Source of the DNA: Rhodospirillales bacterium
GTDB lineage: Bacteria > Pseudomonadota > Alphaproteobacteria > Rhodospirillales > Defluviicoccaceae
NCBI GenBank assembly: GCA_016712595.1
Contig: JADJQT010000006.1
Coordinates: forward strand, 87,143-151,142
Direction of reading: 5' to 3'
DNA length: 64,000 nucleotides
The translations under genes and the position numbers were made by a program. Positions 34,462 to 44,168 of this stretch are shown here, piece after piece (the first letter of the stretch is position 1; every line of letters starts with the position of its first letter). The notes below the pieces were generated by a model. That model was given only the letters and a program-made list of their open reading frames with translations. It made no database searches and was not told the origin of the DNA.

Positions 34462-36390
34462 TCAACTGTTGGGCTGCGGTTCCGCTTCGAAGCCGCCGCG
34501 CGGCTCCTTGCCGCTCTTCTTACCACTGGTCGGCACGGAGGTCCGCCGGCCAGTATCCTTGGTGTCGTCGCGCGGGTCCGGACGTATTACCGGCTCGCCG
34601 CGCAACAGAGCCGAAACCTCCTCGCCGGACAACGTCTCATACTCGAGCAGCGCACCGGAGATCGACTCCAGGTCGTCCCGGTGCTCGTTCAGGATCTGCC
34701 GCGCCAACGCTTCCGCTTCGTCAACGAGACGACGCACCTCCTCGTCGATCAGCCGTGCCGTCGCGTCGGATACGTGCTTTTGCTGTGCGACTGCGTGCCC
34801 AAGGAAGATCTCCTCCTGGTTGTCGCTGTAACGCAGCGGCCCGAGCTTGTCACTGAAGCCGAATTCGGTGACCATCCGCCGTGCCATCTCGGTCGCCTGG
34901 CGGATATCATTACCGGCTCCGGTGGTGACGTTTTGTGGTCCGAAGATCAATTCCTCGGCGATACGCCCACCAAACATGACCGCCAGCTTGGATTCCAGCT
35001 CGAGACGGGAATAGCTGTAGCGATCCCGTTCGGGCAGCGACATGGTGACACCCAGCGCGCGCCCACGCGGAATAATCGTGACCTTATGCAGCGGATCGTG
35101 CTTCGGAACGTAGAGGCCGACGAGAGCATGTCCAGCCTCGTGGTAGGCTGTGAGCTTCTTTTCATCCTCGGTCATCACCATTGAGCGGCGCTCAACGCCC
35201 ATCAACACTTTGTCCTTCGCTGCCTCGAAGTCCTCCATCGTCACCAGGCGCTTGCCGATGCGGGCGGCAATCAGCGCCGCCTCGTTGACCAGATTGGCGA
35301 GGTCAGCGCCAGAAAAACCAGGTGTTCCCCGGGCGATGACCCGCGCGTCGGCGTCTGTGCCCACTTGCACCTTGCGCATGTGCACTTTGAGGATCTGCTC
35401 GCGCCCAAGAATATCCGGGTTCGGCACGACGACCTGACGATCAAAACGGCCGGGCCGCAGCAACGCCGGATCGAGAACGTCCGGCCGGTTAGTCGCGGCG
35501 ATGAGAATTACCCCTTCGTTCGATTCGAACCCGTCCATTTCGACGAGAAGCTGGTTCAGCGTCTGCTCGCGCTCGTCGTTACCGCCACCCAGTCCGGCAC
35601 CGCGGTGCCGGCCGACGGCGTCGATCTCATCGATGAAGATGATGCACGGCGCGTTCTTCTTGCCCTGCTCGAACATATCGCGCACGCGCGAGGCGCCGAC
35701 GCCCACGAACATCTCGACGAAGTCCGAGCCCGAGATGGTGAAGAACGGCACATTCGCCTCACCGGCGATGGCGCGGGCGAGCAGGGTCTTTCCGGTTCCT
35801 GGCGGCCCGATGAGTAAACAGCCCTTGGGAATCTTGCCGCCCAGTCGCTGAAATTTCTGCGGGTCCTTGAGGAACTCGACCACCTCTTCAAGTTCCTGCT
35901 TCGCCTCGTCGATACCGGCGACGTCCTCGAAGGTCACCCGCCCGGTCTTCTCGGTCAAAAGCCGCGCCCGGCTCTTGCCGAACCCCATCGCTTTGCCGCC
36001 GCCCGACTGCATCTGGCGCATGAAAAAGACCCAAACGCCGATCAGCAGCAGCATCGGGAACCATGAGATCAGCACGCTCCAGAACGTCGGCGAGCCGTCG
36101 TCGACCGGCTGGGCGGTGATCCGCACGCCGTATTTCTGCAGGCGGGCGATCAATCCGGGATCGTCCGGGGCGTATGTCGACAGCGTGCGACCGTCTCGAA
36201 ACACACCAGTGATTTGCCGGCCCTTGACCGTGACCTCGCGAACCTCGCCGCTTTCCACCTGCGAGAGGAAATCCGAATACGCGTACGGCTGCTGTCCGGT
36301 CCTGGGTGAGGAGCCTTGAAACAAATTGAATAAGGCGAACACCAGCAGCGCGATGATCACCCAGAGTGCGAGATTGCGGCCGATATTCAC
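34462..36390 (-). CDS. ftsH: ATP-dependent zinc metalloprotease FtsH
   Basis: FtsH is a hexameric inner-membrane AAA protease that degrades misfolded membrane proteins and regulators such as sigma-32 and LpxC. The 642-residue chain shows two membrane helices (about 8-22 and 100-122), Walker A GPPGTGKT, Walker B IIFIDEIDAVG, the second region of homology ATNRPDVLDPALLRPGRFDR, and the zinc site YHEAGHALVG. The C-terminal coiled region and a Lys/Arg-rich tail complete it. The start is GTG with AGGA upstream. It lies between tilS and folP, a standard arrangement. Nothing in it is unusual. Confidence 0.98.
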   Translation of the reverse strand: MNIGRNLALWVIIALLVFALFNLFQGSSPRTGQQPYAYSDFLSQVESGEVREVTVKGRQITGVFRDGRTLSTYAPDDPGLIARLQKYGVRITAQPVDDGSPTFWSVLISWFPMLLLIGVWVFFMRQMQSGGGKAMGFGKSRARLLTEKTGRVTFEDVAGIDEAKQELEEVVEFLKDPQKFQRLGGKIPKGCLLIGPPGTGKTLLARAIAGEANVPFFTISGSDFVEMFVGVGASRVRDMFEQGKKNAPCIIFIDEIDAVGRHRGAGLGGGNDEREQTLNQLLVEMDGFESNEGVILIAATNRPDVLDPALLRPGRFDRQVVVPNPDILGREQILKVHMRKVQVGTDADARVIARGTPGFSGADLANLVNEAALIAARIGKRLVTMEDFEAAKDKVLMGVERRSMVMTEDEKKLTAYHEAGHALVGLYVPKHDPLHKVTIIPRGRALGVTMSLPERDRYSYSRLELESKLAVMFGGRIAEELIFGPQNVTTGAGNDIRQATEMARRMVTEFGFSDKLGPLRYSDNQEEIFLGHAVAQQKHVSDATARLIDEEVRRLVDEAEALARQILNEHRDDLESISGALLEYETLSGEEVSALLRGEPVIRPDPRDDTKDTGRRTSVPTSGKKSGKEPRGGFEAEPQPNS

Positions 36391-36667
36391 GGTCTCGTCC
36401 TGCCTTTCTGTGGAGAGAAGGCCCCACGGCGCTGATGGGTTTTACACGCTGACGGCACTCCGACGTCGACGAAGCGCCTCTCCGGCTTCCCTCGCCGCTC
36501 TCGGTTCATACCATCCTCCGCCGCCTGGTCCGTCGAGCATCGCCAAAATCTCGCCCCCAACGCGGTCCTGTACCGCCATTGCGATGCCGCGTTGAGGTAC
36601 CCCATACCCAGCACGGGGACTTGACGTTCGCCAAACCATATGTTCCTAAAATAATAGTCGAAATTTG

Positions 36668-38098
36668 TCATCCAAGGAAATACCCTCGTCCGGTAAGACC
36701 CTGGCGAGGGCTCCATACGACTTTTGCCACCGTTGCGTGTGCCAGAGCACGATCTTCCCGTACATATCCGCAATGCGGCGCAATCGCTACGCCCTTGCTA
36801 TCAGATAGGATCGGCAGAGTCGGCCAGGCAAGGGCCGGCGGCTCGAAACGTTTTGCCGACTCACCCGCGGGACGAGGACGCCTCGCGATCTCGGCATGTA
36901 TCTGCCGCAAATCCTGGGCGGATGTCGGGCGGATGACGAGCGGTTCCAACAACGCCGCGCGCGAGGAAAGGTGCACCCGGAAGCGGCCGTCCCACAAAAT
37001 GTCGTCGCCAGGAGCGATGGGCATCGGTGCCGGCAGGTGCCGCCGTTCCCGGCAGACCGTGACCTCGCGGGCGCCGATTTTCAGCCGGCACCGGCCGAGC
37101 GTCGCCCCGGTTTCCCCCTCACCGCCAAGCCGGCGGTAGAGGCGGCGAATCGCGTCGGCGGCGCATTCGTGCGGCTCGCCGCCCACCATCGCCAGCAGGC
37201 GGGCCAGCGCGTGAATGGCGACCTCCGCCGGCGCGGCAATCAGGCGGGTGCGATCAATGGTCACCAGTCCCGCCGGATGCACCCGACAACCGCGCGCGAC
37301 GAACGCGACAACGGCGGCCATCATCTCCAATCGCGCCGTGTCGGCTTGCGCCGCGACGGCGGAGGTCGCCGAAAGAATGGCCCCCGCGTCCGGCGCCTGG
37401 AGTAGCGCACGGATGCGGGTTCGCGCGAACCGCACATCGTAATTGCTCGGATCGTCGATCCACGGCTGGCGCCACGCCGCCAGCGCCGAGCGCAGCCGGG
37501 CGGGATCGACCGACAGCAGCGGGCGAAGCAGCCGCACACCGCCAGCGTGCGAAATTGCCGGCATGCCGCCCAGCCCCCTCACCCCGCTGGCGCGACTGGC
37601 ACGAAACAGTACCGTCTCCAACTGATCGCGTGCGTGGTGACCGAGGAGCAGATGCAAGACGCCCTCGGCGCGGCACCACGCGCACAGCAGCCGGTAGCGC
37701 GCCTGCCGCGCCGCCGCCTGTACGCCGGTTACCGGCTTAGGTTCCGTCCACGGCAGAATTTGATAGGCAATGCCGCGCCGCGCCATCCATTCGCCAACGC
37801 CCGCCGCCTCCATCGCTGATGCCGGCCTGAGGTTATGATTGACGATCAGGGCCACCGCCGCACCCGAACGCGCCCGCGCCCACGCATCGGCGAGCAGGCA
37901 CAGGGCAAGACTGTCCGCACCTCCGGACACGCCAATGGCCAGGCGCGGTGCCGCCTCGAACGGGGCAAACGCATCCATCGCCGCAACGAAGTCCCGGACA
38001 AGCGCAGCATCGGCCACAGGCTCAGTGAGAGCGGGAGCGATCGCAAATTCAAAACGCGCGGCACCGGCCACGGTATCAATCAGCGTGGCACCGGCCAC
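36668..38098 (-). CDS. tilS: tRNA(Ile)-lysidine synthase
   Basis: TilS adds lysine to C34 of the tRNA(Ile) that reads AUA, using ATP. The PP-loop is AIGVSGGADSLALCLLA; further signatures are LIVNHNLRP, AARQARYRLL, LLLGHHARDQLETVLFR, RPLLSVDPARLRSAL and WIDDPSNYDVRFARTRIR. The C-terminal substrate-specificity part runs to residue 476. No ATG fits: the frame opens far upstream, inside cpoB in another frame, so I used a GTG 15 nt after the cpoB stop; a second GTG lies 27 nt further in, within a repeat. The first 25 residues are therefore uncertain. It sits between cpoB and ftsH on the minus strand. Confidence 0.9.
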   Translation of the reverse strand: MAGATLIDTVAGAARFEFAIAPALTEPVADAALVRDFVAAMDAFAPFEAAPRLAIGVSGGADSLALCLLADAWARARSGAAVALIVNHNLRPASAMEAAGVGEWMARRGIAYQILPWTEPKPVTGVQAAARQARYRLLCAWCRAEGVLHLLLGHHARDQLETVLFRASRASGVRGLGGMPAISHAGGVRLLRPLLSVDPARLRSALAAWRQPWIDDPSNYDVRFARTRIRALLQAPDAGAILSATSAVAAQADTARLEMMAAVVAFVARGCRVHPAGLVTIDRTRLIAAPAEVAIHALARLLAMVGGEPHECAADAIRRLYRRLGGEGETGATLGRCRLKIGAREVTVCRERRHLPAPMPIAPGDDILWDGRFRVHLSSRAALLEPLVIRPTSAQDLRQIHAEIARRPRPAGESAKRFEPPALAWPTLPILSDSKGVAIAPHCGYVREDRALAHATVAKVVWSPRQGLTGRGYFLG

Positions 38099-38104
38099 GG
38101 TATC
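38060..38104 (-). repeat. Direct repeat at the tilS start
   Basis: The 18-mer GATACCGTGGCCGGTGCC occurs twice on the minus strand (38087-38104 and 38060-38077), 27 bp apart and in frame. Each copy contains a GTG that could start tilS. The duplication adds nine codons. Confidence 0.85.
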
Positions 38105-38112
38105 GGTTACGC

Positions 38113-39078
38113 TCAGGTGCAGTTGATTCGCTTGCTTTCTTGCTCGGCCCGCTGCTTGACGGCATCGGAGGCATTGGGGAAGGCCCGTTTCAACTCGCGG
38201 AAACTGGCGCAAGCCTCCTTCGGCTTGTCGAGACCGGCCAGGGACATTCCCAGTTTGAGCAGCGTGTCCGGTGCCTTCGCGCTTGTCTTGTTCTTCTCGT
38301 AGCCATCGAGAAAGGTTTCCGCGGCTTTGGCGTAGTCTCCACGAGCGTAATAGGTTTCGCCCAGCCAATAGCGGGCGTTGTCGGCCAGGGGATCGTCGGG
38401 ATTGGCGCTCAGAAACGCACTGAATCCGGCCGCCGCATCCGGATAGTTTCGGTTCTGCATCAGCGTGAACGCCTGCGCATATTGCTCGCGCGGCGACCTG
38501 GGCGCGCTTGCGGGCGCCGGCGTGCGTGTCTCGCTGGACGAGGTGGCCGCACCTGCCGGCGGAGCCGATGGCGCGGCCACGGGTGTCCCGCCGCCCTTGG
38601 CGGTATCCGCCTCGGCCGGTTGGAGCTGGCTGAACCGGAACTCGGTATCGGAAGCGAACTTGCTCAATCGTTCATCGAGCTTGCGTAACTGATAGGTCAC
38701 CTCTTCGAGCCGGCCGGTCAGTGAGCGCATGTCTTGCTCGAGTTGGGTCATGCGCACGTCCAGCCGCGCGGTCGCCGGCGGTGCCACCGGCGATACCGGA
38801 CTTACCGCCTGACTTCCTGCCGACTGACCGACCGGTGCTGGCCCGGAAGGCGCCATCGGCGAAACGCCAGAAGACCGCGGCGCAATATCGCCGGGAGCCG
38901 GAATCAGCAACCGTGGCTCGGATCCCTGCGCGCGCACCGGTTCCGGCGCCGCCGCCAATGCTGCCACAACACTCAGAGCGGTGCCGGCGATCATGGCCAG
39001 ACGCGCCCGCCGATCAAGACTGCGGCCCCCGTCTTGTCCCGTTCTGGCAGAGTTCACGTCTTCAGTCCCGATGTTCAT
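38113..39078 (-). CDS. cpoB: Tol-Pal-associated TPR protein CpoB (YbgF)
   Basis: CpoB is a periplasmic protein that links peptidoglycan synthesis to outer-membrane constriction through TolA. The 321-residue product has a long basic leader and a signal peptide (LAMIAGTALSVVAALAAAPEPVRA), a coiled coil that trimerises the N-terminus (about 105-150, TQLEQDMRSLTGRLEEV), a Pro/Ala/Ser linker, and TPR repeats (about 195-320, YAQAFTLMQNRNYPDAAAGF and NARYWLGETYYARGDYAKAA). It follows pal by 107 nt, as in other tol-pal clusters. The tail RINCT carries a lone Cys. Confidence 0.94.
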   Translation of the reverse strand: MNIGTEDVNSARTGQDGGRSLDRRARLAMIAGTALSVVAALAAAPEPVRAQGSEPRLLIPAPGDIAPRSSGVSPMAPSGPAPVGQSAGSQAVSPVSPVAPPATARLDVRMTQLEQDMRSLTGRLEEVTYQLRKLDERLSKFASDTEFRFSQLQPAEADTAKGGGTPVAAPSAPPAGAATSSSETRTPAPASAPRSPREQYAQAFTLMQNRNYPDAAAGFSAFLSANPDDPLADNARYWLGETYYARGDYAKAAETFLDGYEKNKTSAKAPDTLLKLGMSLAGLDKPKEACASFRELKRAFPNASDAVKQRAEQESKRINCT

Positions 39079-39185
39079 GCCCGTCCTTCACGCCCACGCC
39101 CGGCATTATTGCATCCGGCCGGGCACGCGGTCCCACCCCCTGCCGCTCGCCGGATCGCGAGCGGCTGCACAATTGGTGCATCGCG

Positions 39186-39764
39186 TCAACTTGAGGGCGC
39201 GCCGCCAGTCACGACGGTCACCCCGCGCCGGTTCTTCGCCCAAGCCGCTTCGCTCGATCCGAGCACCGCCGGCCGCTCCTCGCCGTACGAAATCGTCCGA
39301 ATGCTCGCCGCATCAATGCCGTACGCCACGAGATAGTCCCTCACAGCCGTCGCCCGGCGATCGCCCAGAGCGATGTTATACTCCCGCGTGCCGCGCTCGT
39401 CCGTGTGTCCTTCGATCGTCACCGTGATCCCAGTGTACTTGAGCAGCAACGCCGCCTGACGGTCGAGGGCCTGCTGGGCTGACGAATCCAGCGAATAGCT
39501 GTCGAAGGCGAAATAGACCGTATCCCCCGTGGAGGCGATCTGGCGCTCGACCTCGGCGGGATCGCCCGGTATGCCCCGCTGCCCTCCCGTTCCAGAAAGA
39601 CCGGATGTCGTATAACCGCCGGAAGACGGAATTCCCGACGTGCCCGTCGTCCCGCTCCCCCCGCCGCTGGCGCTGGCGCCGGTGGCGCTGGTGTCTTCCG
39701 GCGTCGTTTCACAGGCGGCGACGACCAGCACGATCATCGACAACGCCAACAATCTCTTCAACAT
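39186..39764 (-). CDS. pal: Peptidoglycan-associated lipoprotein Pal
   Basis: The signal MLKRLLALSMIVLVVAAC ends in a lipobox, so the protein is anchored in the outer membrane. After a Ser/Gly/Thr-rich linker an OmpA-like domain binds diaminopimelate of peptidoglycan: VYFAFDSYSLD, then TIEGHTDERGTREYNIALG and YGEERPAV. The product of 192 residues is of usual size. The start at 39764 has AGGAGG and AAGGTG upstream and gives a clean signal peptide; the longer frame to 39914 is spurious. It lies between tolB and cpoB and works with TolB and TolA at division. Confidence 0.97.
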   Translation of the reverse strand: MLKRLLALSMIVLVVAACETTPEDTSATGASASGGGSGTTGTSGIPSSGGYTTSGLSGTGGQRGIPGDPAEVERQIASTGDTVYFAFDSYSLDSSAQQALDRQAALLLKYTGITVTIEGHTDERGTREYNIALGDRRATAVRDYLVAYGIDAASIRTISYGEERPAVLGSSEAAWAKNRRGVTVVTGGAPSS

Positions 39765-39929
39765 CACCTTGCTGTCCTCCTGCGCGTCAAACCAGCCACA
39801 CGCCAACGCGCCCTGCCGCGCGTGTGCCGACTTCGTCCCGCGTGGCGAAACGACCGATGAACACTGCAACGCGCGCGCGCGCCCTGCAAGCTCCGCCGAA
39901 ACCGGTACCCGCAAGCGCGGAAACCGGCG

Positions 39930-41276
39930 TTAGGGGTGAAGCGGCGACCATGCCGGATCGGACGCATCGGTTGGCGTTGGAATTTCGCGCTCGTTCCGGC
40001 CCGTCAAGTCAATCGAATACAAACGAGACCGGCCGCCAACCCCAGAACTCTCGGTGGGTTCCTGGCGAAAATACATCAGCACCCGGCCGTTTGGCGCCCA
40101 GGTCGGCCCCTCGACATGAAAGCCTTCGGCCAGCGTGCGCTCGCCACTGCCATCGGGGTTCATCACGCCAATCGAAAACTTGCCACCGAGAATTTTGGTA
40201 AAGGCGATCAAATCGCCGCGCGGGGACCAGACCGGCGTGAAATAGCGTCCCTGGCCATGGCTGATTCGCCGGACGTTGCCACCGTCCGCGTCCATGACAT
40301 AGAGCTGTTGCGAGCCGCCACGATCCGAATTGAAGGCGATCTGGCGGCCGTCCGGCGCGTAGGAGGGCGAGGTATCGATCCCGGCATTGTTGGTCAGGCG
40401 CCGACTGGCGCGCGTGCGCAGATCGACGGTGTAGATTTCCGAGTTGCCGTCCTTGACCAAACTGAGCACGAGCCGTTCGCCATCGGGAGAGAATCGCGGT
40501 GAAAACGACATTCCGGGGAAGTCGCCGACAGCCTCCTGGCGGTTGGTATCGATGTCACGGATGTAAACCCGTGGCGTGTCCTTGCCGTAGGCGAGATAGG
40601 TGATCTCCTGCAGCGATGGCGAGAATCGCGGGGTTAAGACGAGTGTCGAGCCATCGGTGAGATAACGATGATTGGCGCCGTCCTGGTCCATGATCGCCAG
40701 CCGCTTGATCCGCTTGGTGAGCGGACCGCTTTCGGCGACATAGACGATGCGCGTATCGAAGTAACCATCCTCGCCGGTGATGCGCTTGTAGATGGCGTCG
40801 GCGATGATATGGGCGATCCGCCGCCAGTTCGCCGGCGCGGTGAAATACGCCAGCCCTGCCTGCTGCTGCTCCGCGAACACATCCCATAAGCGAAACTCGA
40901 CCTTCAGGCGGCCGTCGTCGGCCCGGGTCACGCGGCCATAGACCAAAGCCGGCGCGTTCAGCACGCGCCAGTCGCCGAAGCGCGGAAGCGAGTCCATCGA
41001 GATCTGCGTTTGAATGAACGCCTTTGGATCAATCGGGCGGAACAGCCCCGAGCGGTCGAGATCGGCGGAGATCACCGAGCTGATATCACTGCCGACCTGC
41101 TGCGTGTCCGGACTGGTACCATCGAACGGTACGATGGCGATCGGCAGTGGCTCGACGACGCCGCGCGTAATGTCGATGCGCAGGTCCGCCGCCGCCGGCC
41201 GCAAGGCCAACACCAGCAGCACGAGCGCAAGGGCGACGAGGCGGAGCCCGCCGGTAACCATCCAAGCCCGCATCAT
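39930..41276 (-). CDS. tolB: Tol-Pal system protein TolB
   Basis: TolB is the periplasmic propeller that binds Pal and the TolA C-terminus. A signal peptide (MVTGGLRLVALALVLLVLAL..AAA) precedes the N-terminal domain (LRIDITRGVVEPLPIAIVPF, later DLDRSGLFRPIDPKAFI) and a six-blade propeller with repeats such as FSPSLQEITYLAY, FSPRFSPDGERLVLS, TSPSYAPDGRQIAFNSDR and FTPVWSPRGDLIAFT. The length of 448 residues is standard. The start overlaps the tolA stop (ATGATGA arrangement), indicating translational coupling. Confidence 0.98.
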   Translation of the reverse strand: MMRAWMVTGGLRLVALALVLLVLALRPAAADLRIDITRGVVEPLPIAIVPFDGTSPDTQQVGSDISSVISADLDRSGLFRPIDPKAFIQTQISMDSLPRFGDWRVLNAPALVYGRVTRADDGRLKVEFRLWDVFAEQQQAGLAYFTAPANWRRIAHIIADAIYKRITGEDGYFDTRIVYVAESGPLTKRIKRLAIMDQDGANHRYLTDGSTLVLTPRFSPSLQEITYLAYGKDTPRVYIRDIDTNRQEAVGDFPGMSFSPRFSPDGERLVLSLVKDGNSEIYTVDLRTRASRRLTNNAGIDTSPSYAPDGRQIAFNSDRGGSQQLYVMDADGGNVRRISHGQGRYFTPVWSPRGDLIAFTKILGGKFSIGVMNPDGSGERTLAEGFHVEGPTWAPNGRVLMYFRQEPTESSGVGGRSRLYSIDLTGRNEREIPTPTDASDPAWSPLHP

Positions 41277-42508
41277 GTTCCGAACATCTCCTTCGGATTG
41301 AAGATCAGCGTCATGGTTTTCCAGTGGTCGTATTTCTCAGGCGGCAATTTGAACGGCTGGCAGCGCGGGTTCAAGACCGCACGCCGCGCGCTGTCCGCCG
41401 CCGCCTGATAAAACGGGCTGCCCCTTCCCTGTCCCGCGTTCTCGACCACGGCCGTGCGCGGCGTGCCATCCGGGTTCATCTCGACTCGGATCGAGACGAC
41501 AAGGTTCTCCGCATCCTTGGCCCCCGCCGGCAGGTTCCAGCACTGGCCGATCTGCCGACGGACAGCATCGATCTCGCTTGAGGTCACCGGCAGCGACGAC
41601 TTGTTCTGCGCCGGAGATGTGCTCTTCAGCGCCTGCGCCACCTGCGAGGTAAAGGCCGGCTCACCATCGTTGGCCGCCGTTTTCGACAGCGGAGGCGTGG
41701 GTTTCGCCGGCTTGTCGACCGTTTTGCCGCTCTGCCGCTTGATCTCGTCGACGGTCTTCAGCACGGACGTAAAATCGCTGGCAGGCTCTGCCTCCTCGGC
41801 TTTCGGCTTGGCCGCCGCGGCCTTGGGTTGCGCCTGCGCGACCTTCGCCGGTGCTGGCTTTGGCTTCTCTTCAACCGGTGCCGGTGCCGTCTTCGGTTTG
41901 ATATCTGGCTTTGCTTCCGGCCTCGCCTCGGCTTTCGCGACAGGCTTCGCTTCCGGCTTTGCTTCGGGCTTCGGTTCCGGCTTCGCCTCTGGTTTTGCCT
42001 CCGGCTTCGCCTCGGTTTTCCGCTCGGCTTTCACCTGCGGCTTGGCTTCAGGCTTGGGCTCAGATTTGGGCTCGGCCTTCGGTTCCGGCCGCGGTTCCGC
42101 CTTCGGCTCCGGCTTGGCGGCCGCCGCTTCCGCCTTCGGGCGCGGCTTGGCCTCGGGTTTCGGTTCGACCTTCGCCTCGGCTTTGGTCTCCGGCTTAGGT
42201 AACGATCGCGATTCGGCCGAGCGCGCCGGCGCGGCTTCCGGACGCGGCTCGGGCTGCTCCGCGACCTCGGCCTTGGGCTGCGGTGGCTGCGGTTTCGCCG
42301 CCGCCGGCGGCACCGGCCTTTGCGCCTGTGTTTGCGGCACGATCTGTGCCGCCGCCGGCGGATTGGCCTGAGTAGAGACCGGAGCGAACTCGACAACGAT
42401 CGGCTCGTCTTCCGGCGGCGGCGGCGGCGCTTTTGCCGGCAGGCCGAAAAGGGCCACCAACAGGACGATCAGATGAAGGACGACAGAACCGGCAAAAGGG
42501 CGACGCAT
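41273..42508 (-). CDS. tolA: Tol-Pal system protein TolA
   Basis: TolA spans the periplasm and transmits TolQR energy to the outer membrane. It has one N-terminal membrane helix (VVLHLIVLLVALFGLPA), a long helical-type middle (about residues 60-250) made of Lys/Pro/Ala/Glu repeats such as EAKPEAKPEPKPEAK, and a C-terminal TolA/TonB-like domain (about 315-411: IDAVRRQIGQCWNLPAGA, then VSIRVEMNPDGTPR and the paired Cys in NPRCQPF). The repeat region is unusually proline-rich for TolA, where Ala/Lys/Glu usually dominate. It is the third gene of tolQRAB, six nt after tolR. Confidence 0.95.
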   Translation of the reverse strand: MRRPFAGSVVLHLIVLLVALFGLPAKAPPPPPEDEPIVVEFAPVSTQANPPAAAQIVPQTQAQRPVPPAAAKPQPPQPKAEVAEQPEPRPEAAPARSAESRSLPKPETKAEAKVEPKPEAKPRPKAEAAAAKPEPKAEPRPEPKAEPKSEPKPEAKPQVKAERKTEAKPEAKPEAKPEPKPEAKPEAKPVAKAEARPEAKPDIKPKTAPAPVEEKPKPAPAKVAQAQPKAAAAKPKAEEAEPASDFTSVLKTVDEIKRQSGKTVDKPAKPTPPLSKTAANDGEPAFTSQVAQALKSTSPAQNKSSLPVTSSEIDAVRRQIGQCWNLPAGAKDAENLVVSIRVEMNPDGTPRTAVVENAGQGRGSPFYQAAADSARRAVLNPRCQPFKLPPEKYDHWKTMTLIFNPKEMFGT

Positions 42509-42514
42509 GATCGG

Positions 42515-42997
42515 TCAGGGTTGTCCGCGCGCTTTCGATTCTCGGGACCGGCTCGCTGGCGACGCATCGGCGGGCTGCGACAGCAGCGCGACCTTGGTGA
42601 AGCCTGCGGTGTGAACCGCGCCGATGACCGCCATTACCTGTCCATATGGGATCGCCTGATCGCCACGCACGAAAACCCGGACATCGCGGTTGTTCTGGGT
42701 CACCGCCGTCAGCCGTGGCGCCAGCGAATCGAGCGTGACCTCGGTTTCTTGAATGTAAATCCGGCCGCGAGCGTCGATCGTCACCGCGACCGGTTCGTCC
42801 TGTCCGCGGATTTCCGCCGCAGACGTCTTCGGCAGGTCGACCTGAACCCCGGCAGTCAGTAACGGGGCGGTGATCATGAAGATAACCAAGAGCACCAGCA
42901 TCACGTCGACCATCGGCGTGACGTTAATGTCGCACATCGGCCGGGTCTGGCGGCGTCCGAAGCGCCCGCCGCCGCGCTCGCGCGTCGTAGCGCCCAC
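42515..42997 (-). CDS. tolR: Tol-Pal system protein TolR (ExbD family)
   Basis: The 160-residue protein has one membrane helix carrying the proton-path Asp (INVTPMVDVMLVLLVIFMIT) and a periplasmic domain with VDLPKTSAAEIRGQ and VFVRGDQAIPYGQVM. The C-terminus is a hydrophilic Ser/Arg-rich tail. With TolQ it forms the proton-driven motor. The start is a GTG two bases after the tolQ stop. The length is slightly above the usual 140-150. Confidence 0.97.
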   Translation of the reverse strand: MGATTRERGGGRFGRRQTRPMCDINVTPMVDVMLVLLVIFMITAPLLTAGVQVDLPKTSAAEIRGQDEPVAVTIDARGRIYIQETEVTLDSLAPRLTAVTQNNRDVRVFVRGDQAIPYGQVMAVIGAVHTAGFTKVALLSQPADASPASRSRESKARGQP

Positions 42998-42999
42998 GC

Positions 43000-43728
43000 T
43001 CAGCGCCGATCGTCGATCTGGCGAGCGAGAATCGCCAGGAACTCGCCGGCAAAGCCGTTCAGCCGCCCGGCATAACGATCGAGATCACGCGACAGCTTGT
43101 TGTAGGCAAGCACCGCCGGGATCGCGGCGAGCAGACCGAGCGCCGTGGCAAAGAGCGCCTCGGCGATACCGGGAGCGACGACGGCAAGGCTGGTGTTCTT
43201 CGTCGCGCCGATCGCCTGGAAGCTGTTCATGATGCCCCACACGGTTCCGAACAGGCCGATGAACGGCGCGGTCGAGCCGGTCGAGGCAAGAAACGTCATG
43301 TAGCGCTCGATGCGGTCGAGTTCGCGCGAGGCGGTGAGCTGCATCACCCGCTCGATCCGCTGGCCGAGCGTCTCCGCGGGGATGGAATCCCCTTGGTGCT
43401 TGGCGGCCGTCCGCCGCCATTCCCGCATCGCGGCGACGAAAACCGCCGACATCGGGTCGGGTGGATGCCCGCCAATCCGGTCGTAGAGATCATCAACGGC
43501 GCTTCCCGACCAGAATGCCTGCTCGAACCGGTCGGCGCGCGCGTTCAGACGCCGCAGGCTGAAACTCTTCTCGAAGATGATCGCCCAACACCAGACCGAG
43601 GCGAACAGCAGGGCGACCATGACGAACTTGACCACCCAGTCGGCGTTCATGAACAGCGTCCACGGGGAAAGCCCATGCGCCGCAGCCGTGCCGCCCAGCG
43701 CCACCGCATCAACCACGTTATTTTCCAT
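43000..43728 (-). CDS. tolQ: Tol-Pal system protein TolQ (ExbB/MotA family)
   Basis: The 242-residue protein has three membrane helices: WVVKFVMVALLFASVWCWAI near the start, and two in the conserved block (IERYMTFLASTGSTAPFIGL, then GTVWGIMNSF and EALFATALGLLAAIPAVLAY). It forms the pentameric stator channel with TolR. The ATG at 43728 lies within the last codons of ybgC (overlap 11 nt); the longer frame to 44121 is read through ybgC in the wrong frame. The order ybgC-tolQ-tolR-tolA-tolB-pal is canonical. Confidence 0.97.
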   Translation of the reverse strand: MENNVVDAVALGGTAAAHGLSPWTLFMNADWVVKFVMVALLFASVWCWAIIFEKSFSLRRLNARADRFEQAFWSGSAVDDLYDRIGGHPPDPMSAVFVAAMREWRRTAAKHQGDSIPAETLGQRIERVMQLTASRELDRIERYMTFLASTGSTAPFIGLFGTVWGIMNSFQAIGATKNTSLAVVAPGIAEALFATALGLLAAIPAVLAYNKLSRDLDRYAGRLNGFAGEFLAILARQIDDRR

Positions 43729-44168
43729 CGTCCGACCAGAAGTTTCCCGAGATCGCCGCGAACGCCGCCCGGACCGCCGAGGGCATCCGCACGGCGCGGC
43801 CCGCCTGAGACATGCAGGCGAGCTTGACCGCAAATCGCGCAAGCTCCAAGCCGTCACGCATGACCGTTTGATCAAGATCGAGCGACGCGCCACGCAGCGC
43901 AACCAAGCGGCTCGCGACGACAAGATGGTCGTCAAGCCGCGCCGGTACAAGAAAATCAGCAACGCAACGGCGCATGACGAAAAACACCCCGGTCTGTGCC
44001 GCCAGCCGCGATTGTGCAAACCCGATACTGCGAAGCATCTCGGTGCGCGCCCGCTCGGCAAATTGCAGGTAGTTGGCGTGATAGACGACCCCGCCAGCGT
44101 CGGTATCCTCGAAATAGACACGAATCGGGAAGAGGTGAACCTCCCCTGAAACGATTCCCGTCGACGGC

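Noticed and set aside
41454..42371. 305-codon plus-strand frame opposite tolA rich in Gly/Ser/Ala/Phe
   Set aside because: It mirrors the Lys/Pro/Ala/Glu repeats of TolA; the low-complexity composition explains the open frame.
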